From DATDAW01 sp036524675 (GTDB lineage: Bacteria; Verrucomicrobiota; Verrucomicrobiia; Chthoniobacterales; DASVRZ01), in the NCBI GenBank assembly GCA_036524675.1, contig DATDBU010000147.1, positions 1-25,552 on the forward strand: DNA of 25,552 nt, written 5' to 3'. Below are positions 22,275-25,552 of the stretch, piece after piece. Within the stretch, counting starts at the first letter, position 1. Every line of letters starts with the position of its first letter. The translations under genes were made by a program, and so were the position numbers. The notes beneath the pieces are model-generated. The model was given only the letters and a program-made list of their open reading frames with translations, was not told the origin of the DNA and did not search any database.

Positions 22275-23906
22275 ATGAAACGAAATCTGATCACCAGCGG
22301 ATTGCTAACCGCTGCGGCAGCGCTCTTGTGCGCCGTCGCTCCGGCGCAGGCGCAGACCAAGAAACCTAACATCGTCTTTATCATGGGCGATGACATCGGC
22401 ATCTGGAACATCGGCGCCTACCACCGCGGCATGATGGCAGGGCGAACGCCGAACCTCGATAAGCTCGCCAAAGAGGGCATGTTGTTCACCGACTACTACG
22501 CCGAGGCAAGTTGCACGGCGGGCCGGGCGAACTTCATCACCGGCGAATTGCCCATTCGCACCGGCATGACCACAGTCGGCCAGGCGGGCGCGCCCACCGG
22601 TCTGCCTGCCGAGGCATGCACCATCGCCACCGCGCTCAAAGCACAGGGCTACGCGACCGGCCAGTTCGGGAAAAACCATCTCGGCGATCGCAATGAGTTC
22701 CTTCCGACCGTTCACGGCTTCGATGAGTTCTTCGGCTACCTGTATCACCTCGATGCGATGGAAGACCCCGCGCATCCGAACTACCCGCAGGATCTGCTCG
22801 ATAAAGTCGGCCCGCGCAACATGGTCCACTCCTGGGCCACCGATGTGGATGATCCGACCGAGATGCCGCGCTGGGGCAAGATCGGCAAACAGAAGATCGA
22901 GGACGCGGGCACGCTTTATCCCGAACGGATGGAGACCGTGGACGATGAAATCCGTGATCTCGCGTTGAATTTCATCGAGAAGGCCAAAAAGGACGGCAAG
23001 CCGTTCTTCTGCTGGCTCAACCCGACCCGTATGCACATCGTCACGCATCTCTCCCCCAAATGGGAGGCGACGCGCAACTCGGAGAATGGCTGGTCGGAAC
23101 AGGAAGCCGGCATGGCCCAGCTCGATAACGACATCGGTCTGGTGCTGCAGAAGCTGAAGGACATGGGCGAGGACGACAACACTATCGTTGTCTTCACCAC
23201 CGACAACGGCACCGAACTCTTCACCTGGCCCGATGGCGGCACGACGCCATTCGCGCAGTGCAAAGGGACGATCATGGAAGGCGGCTTCCGCGTGCCGTGC
23301 ATCCTGCGCTGGCCCGGCAAAGTGCCGGCGGACACCGTGCAGAACGGTCTCTTCTCCGGCCTCGATTGGTTCCCCACCTTCCTCGCCGCAGCCGGCAATA
23401 CGACCATTACGGACGACCTGCTCAAGGGTGTGAAAATCGGCGACCGGACTTACAAGAACCATCTGGACGGCTACAACCAAATGGACCTGATCACCGGCAA
23501 AGGCCCGTCCAACCGTCACGAAATCTTCTACCTCGGAGAAAGCTCCGTCGGGGCGGTGCGCATTGACGACTACAAGTTTCGCTTCATCGACCAGCCCCAA
23601 GGCTGGCTGGGCGAAAAGACCCATGTTGACGTGCCTTACATCACCAACCTGCGCCTTGATCCGTTCGAGCGCATGGGCTGGCCAAACAACGGGACCAAAG
23701 AAGGGGCACAGCAATACTTCGACTGGTTCAAGTTCCAATTCTGGCGCTTTGTGTTCGTCCAGCAAGTGATGGGCAAGGAACTCCAGACCTTCCTTGATTA
23801 CCCGCCGATGCAGCGGGGTGCGAGTTTCAACCTCGACGCCGTGAAAGCCGAGATGGCGAAAAGGATGGCCCAGGCGGAGGCAGCCAGCAAAGGCCCCGGC
23901 CAGTAA
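22275..23906 (+). CDS. Secreted sulfatase, CTAGR-type active site (paralogue 3)
   Basis: ATG 22275 gives 543 residues with signal peptide MKRNLITSGLLTAAAALL, ending AQAQ; earlier in-frame starts lie in the leader. Motifs are Asp39-Asp40 (MGDDIG), Cys80 in CTAGRANFITG, FGKNHLGD, FCWLNPTRMHIVTHL and TTDNGTELFTWPDGG. The first 120 nt, including the signal peptide, are nearly the same as in sulfatase 2, and the leader is shared, so the two arose by tandem duplication together with their leader. The middle regions (about residues 180-240) differ most, which could change substrate choice. The gene is followed by a terminator, so it ends the transcription unit. Confidence 0.92.
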   Translation: MKRNLITSGLLTAAAALLCAVAPAQAQTKKPNIVFIMGDDIGIWNIGAYHRGMMAGRTPNLDKLAKEGMLFTDYYAEASCTAGRANFITGELPIRTGMTTVGQAGAPTGLPAEACTIATALKAQGYATGQFGKNHLGDRNEFLPTVHGFDEFFGYLYHLDAMEDPAHPNYPQDLLDKVGPRNMVHSWATDVDDPTEMPRWGKIGKQKIEDAGTLYPERMETVDDEIRDLALNFIEKAKKDGKPFFCWLNPTRMHIVTHLSPKWEATRNSENGWSEQEAGMAQLDNDIGLVLQKLKDMGEDDNTIVVFTTDNGTELFTWPDGGTTPFAQCKGTIMEGGFRVPCILRWPGKVPADTVQNGLFSGLDWFPTFLAAAGNTTITDDLLKGVKIGDRTYKNHLDGYNQMDLITGKGPSNRHEIFYLGESSVGAVRIDDYKFRFIDQPQGWLGEKTHVDVPYITNLRLDPFERMGWPNNGTKEGAQQYFDWFKFQFWRFVFVQQVMGKELQTFLDYPPMQRGASFNLDAVKAEMAKRMAQAEAASKGPGQ

Positions 23907-23920
23907 CCGCAATGACCGTC

Positions 23921-23953
23921 AGGCAGGCGGCTCGCAAGGGTCGCCTGCCTTTT
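23921..23953 (+). terminator. Rho-independent terminator after sulfatase 3
   Basis: AGGCAGGCG (23921-23929) pairs with CGCCTGCCT (23942-23950) over a 12-nt loop, followed by TTT. It starts 15 nt after the stop codon of the third sulfatase. Confidence 0.75.
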
Positions 23954-23972
23954 CATCGAATCATTCGATCCC

Positions 23973-24033
23973 TTCGATCGTGAAAACGCGCGGGCCGCCT
24001 CCCACAGGGCGGCCCCGCGAATTCACCAGCGAA
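23973..24033 (+). repeat. Intergenic hairpin element, copy 4 (upstream of the unknown secreted gene)
   Basis: The outer arms are TTCGATCGTGAA (23973-23984) and TTCACCAGCGAA (24022-24033). The inner stem is CGCGGGCCGCC with GGCGGCCCCGCG, where one extra C makes a bulge. It lies downstream of a terminator and only 21 nt before ATG 24055, so it belongs to the 5' side of the following gene rather than the 3' end of the sulfatase mRNA. Confidence 0.78.
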
Positions 24034-24054
24034 CCCAACCTTTCCACTTACCCC

Positions 24055-25356
24055 ATGAAATCAACCTCCGTCTGCCTCATCGCCACCCTCCTTGCCAGCA
24101 GCGTGCCACTGCCCGCGCAGGTGCAACCGCCACCAGCCACTACCACCGCCACCGTCTCCGCCACGGCGGTCCCGGAGGTTCCCTTCGAGCCCTTGCCGAC
24201 GCTCAATGCCGGCACGATTCTTCAGCCGCAGTATTTATCGGGCGCGAACTTCACCGTGCGCAACGCCGTGCCGACTTATTCCGGCTCGAACCAATACACG
24301 ATCGACTCCGACTTCGGGGTGTTCACCGCCAGTGGCAACCAGATGCTCCTGCGCCGGGTCGCGGAGATCAACGGGATCGCCAAACTGCAGGCTCTTTCGC
24401 AGACCGATGAGTTTGCCCAGGCCGCGGCGCAGGCGGTGGCCACTCCATTGAATGTGGCGCAGGATCTGGTCACCGATCCCGTGGACACCATTTCCAGCGT
24501 CCCGCGCGGCATCTGGGGTTTCCTGAATCGAGCCGGAGACGCGGTCAAGCAGGCGACCGAGGGCCAGGGCGGGGGCCTCGGGAGCGGCAACGCCGTGGCG
24601 AACATGAGCGGTTTTTCCAAGACTAAACGCGACCTCGCGCTCAAGCTCGGCGTCGATCCCTACTGCAACAACGAAGCCTTCCAGCGCGAACTAAACAAGG
24701 TCGCGTGGCCGGCCTTCCTCGGAAAATTCACCGTGGACCTCGGCATGGCCGCGGTGACGGGCGGGGCCGGCACCGCACTCTCCGTCGCCAACTGGACGGC
24801 GACCTTGCAGGATTCGCTCCGCGACAAGAGCCCGACGGATCTGCGGCAGATGAATTTCAACCTGCTGACGAACAACATGGGCGCGGCCGGCGCCGATGCC
24901 GACGCCTTCCTCAACAACGGCGCGATCTCCCCGACGACCCAGACCCTCATCGTCGCCGCGCTCGCCCAACTCGGAAATATCCCCGGCCAGGCTGCGTTCA
25001 TCCGTCAGGCCGCGGGCAGCCAGAACGAACACGATGCCCTCGCCTTTCAGCAGAGCGCGCAGATCATAGCCAACCTGAACAACACCGCGCCCGTCGCCCG
25101 CATCACCCATTTCGAGGGCCTCACTGTCTGTCAGACCAATGACGGCACCGTGGTCGTCCCCATCCAGTGGGATTATGTGGCGTGGACGCCGGGGGTCGCG
25201 AAATTCGTCACCGCACTCAAGGCCCGGAAATTCTCCACCCCGCCAACTGCTTACACGCTCATGATCAATGGTGTGGCGTCGCCTGCTGCGACGCAGGCGC
25301 TCGGGGGACTCGGCGTGAATCTGGTGACCAAGGCGCTGCCTGGTCCACTGCAGTGA
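24055..25356 (+). CDS. Secreted protein of unknown function
   Basis: ATG 24055 (MKSTSVCLIATLLASSVPLPAQ) gives 433 residues with a clear signal peptide; the longer frame from 23980 runs through hairpin copy 4 and is rejected. A Pro/Thr/Ala-rich linker (about 20-45) precedes FEPLPTLNAGTILQPQYLSGANFTVRN and YTIDSDFGVFTASGNQMLLRRVAEI. Next comes an Ala-rich helical region with DPVDTISSVPRGIWGFLNRAGDAVKQ (about residues 140-170), then LALKLGVDPYCNNEAFQRELNKVAWPAFLGKF. Two small hydrophobic Gly/Ala stretches occur but no firm transmembrane segment. I do not recognise the family. Sharing the sulfatase-type leader suggests co-regulation with the sulfatases. Confidence 0.8.
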   Translation: MKSTSVCLIATLLASSVPLPAQVQPPPATTTATVSATAVPEVPFEPLPTLNAGTILQPQYLSGANFTVRNAVPTYSGSNQYTIDSDFGVFTASGNQMLLRRVAEINGIAKLQALSQTDEFAQAAAQAVATPLNVAQDLVTDPVDTISSVPRGIWGFLNRAGDAVKQATEGQGGGLGSGNAVANMSGFSKTKRDLALKLGVDPYCNNEAFQRELNKVAWPAFLGKFTVDLGMAAVTGGAGTALSVANWTATLQDSLRDKSPTDLRQMNFNLLTNNMGAAGADADAFLNNGAISPTTQTLIVAALAQLGNIPGQAAFIRQAAGSQNEHDALAFQQSAQIIANLNNTAPVARITHFEGLTVCQTNDGTVVVPIQWDYVAWTPGVAKFVTALKARKFSTPPTAYTLMINGVASPAATQALGGLGVNLVTKALPGPLQ

Positions 25357-25421
25357 GGCATTTGCCAAAAGCGATGATGCCGCCCGTGAATTTCCCAACC
25401 AAGTCAAACCAAACCGACCCC

Positions 25422-25552
25422 ATGAAATCTATCCGTAGCACACTAGCCGTGCTGGCGATTGCCTTCGCCGGCTTCACTACCACCACCTACGCGCAGGATC
25501 CGCTCCCCTCGTGGAACGACGGCCCGGCGAAGAAATCCATCACGAGCTTCGT
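25422..25552 (+). CDS. Secreted HAD-like hydrolase, N-terminal fragment (runs off the window)
   Basis: The frame opens at ATG 25422 and is open to the window edge (43 codons). It encodes a signal peptide (MKSIRSTLAVLAIAFAGFTT, ending YAQ) followed by DPLPSWNDGPAKKSITSFV. The D-P-L-P-S-W-N-D-G-x-A-K start is what I recall at the mature N-terminus of secreted haloacid-dehalogenase-like phosphatases; the catalytic DxDxT motif would lie beyond the window. It follows the unknown secreted gene by 65 nt with no copy of the hairpin element in between, so it may be co-transcribed with that gene. Confidence 0.6.
   Translation, partial: MKSIRSTLAVLAIAFAGFTTTTYAQDPLPSWNDGPAKKSITSF

Noticed and set aside
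17078..24033. The four hairpin elements as Rho-independent terminators
   Set aside because: None is followed by a T-tract, a real terminator precedes copy 4, and the elements keep conserved sequence outside the stem.
17078..24033. CRISPR-like array from regularly repeated hairpins
   Set aside because: The copies are about 1.8-3.2 kb apart with genes between them, not direct repeats with short spacers.

Overview
The window looks like a chromosomal segment of a Gram-negative bacterium, most likely from Verrucomicrobiota. This is inferred from the housekeeping order rpmE-prfA-prmC-murA, the secreted-sulfatase repertoire and the moderate-to-high GC; no rRNA is present to confirm it.

Layout. Bases 1-137 are the 3' end of an ISAs1-family transposase and its probable terminal repeat. 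Bases 238-1471 hold a divergent ECF sigma-like gene overlapping a single-pass membrane gene (probable sigma/anti-sigma pair), closed by a terminator. Bases 1583-7724 are core genome: rpmE with its own terminator, then prfA, prmC and murA (tightly packed), an FAD/NAD oxidoreductase, and lysC. From about 7800 base composition becomes visibly more GC-rich and the content turns accessory. A sensor histidine kinase with a periplasmic-binding-protein-like sensor and two PAS domains is translationally coupled to a FixJ/LuxR response regulator. A 579-base repeat-rich intergenic region follows, then a stand-alone receiver protein.

The cluster from 12133 onward encodes envelope and secreted proteins: a membrane-anchored PpiC-type foldase coupled to a HupE/UreJ-type permease; a secreted DUF3604 protein with PHP-like metal motifs; two paralogous small lipoproteins; three secreted sulfatases (one CSPTR, two CTAGR active-site types); an unrecognised secreted protein; and the start of a secreted HAD-like hydrolase.

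Three layers of non-coding or decayed structure tie the cluster together. (1) The 12-bp palindrome GGACCAAGGTCC followed by RATAG occurs just upstream of both the receiver gene and the foldase gene, and is a candidate operator for the FixJ-type regulator. (2) A long hairpin element of about 60 nt occurs four times, between a stop codon and the next start, ahead of all three sulfatases and the unknown secreted gene; its inner stem shows compensating or wobble changes. (3) Upstream of each lipoprotein gene lies a remnant of a formylglycine-generating enzyme (FGE, the sulfatase activator): 107 codons with an internal deletion at 16330-16653, and about 25 codons at 19742-19819. In both copies the relic's stop codon overlaps the lipoprotein ATG as ATGA, so an ancestral unit FGE-lipoprotein-hairpin-sulfatase seems to have been duplicated and then lost its FGE. 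The cluster can be read as a two-component-controlled, metal-linked secreted sulfatase/phosphohydrolase system of unknown substrate; the joint function is inference.
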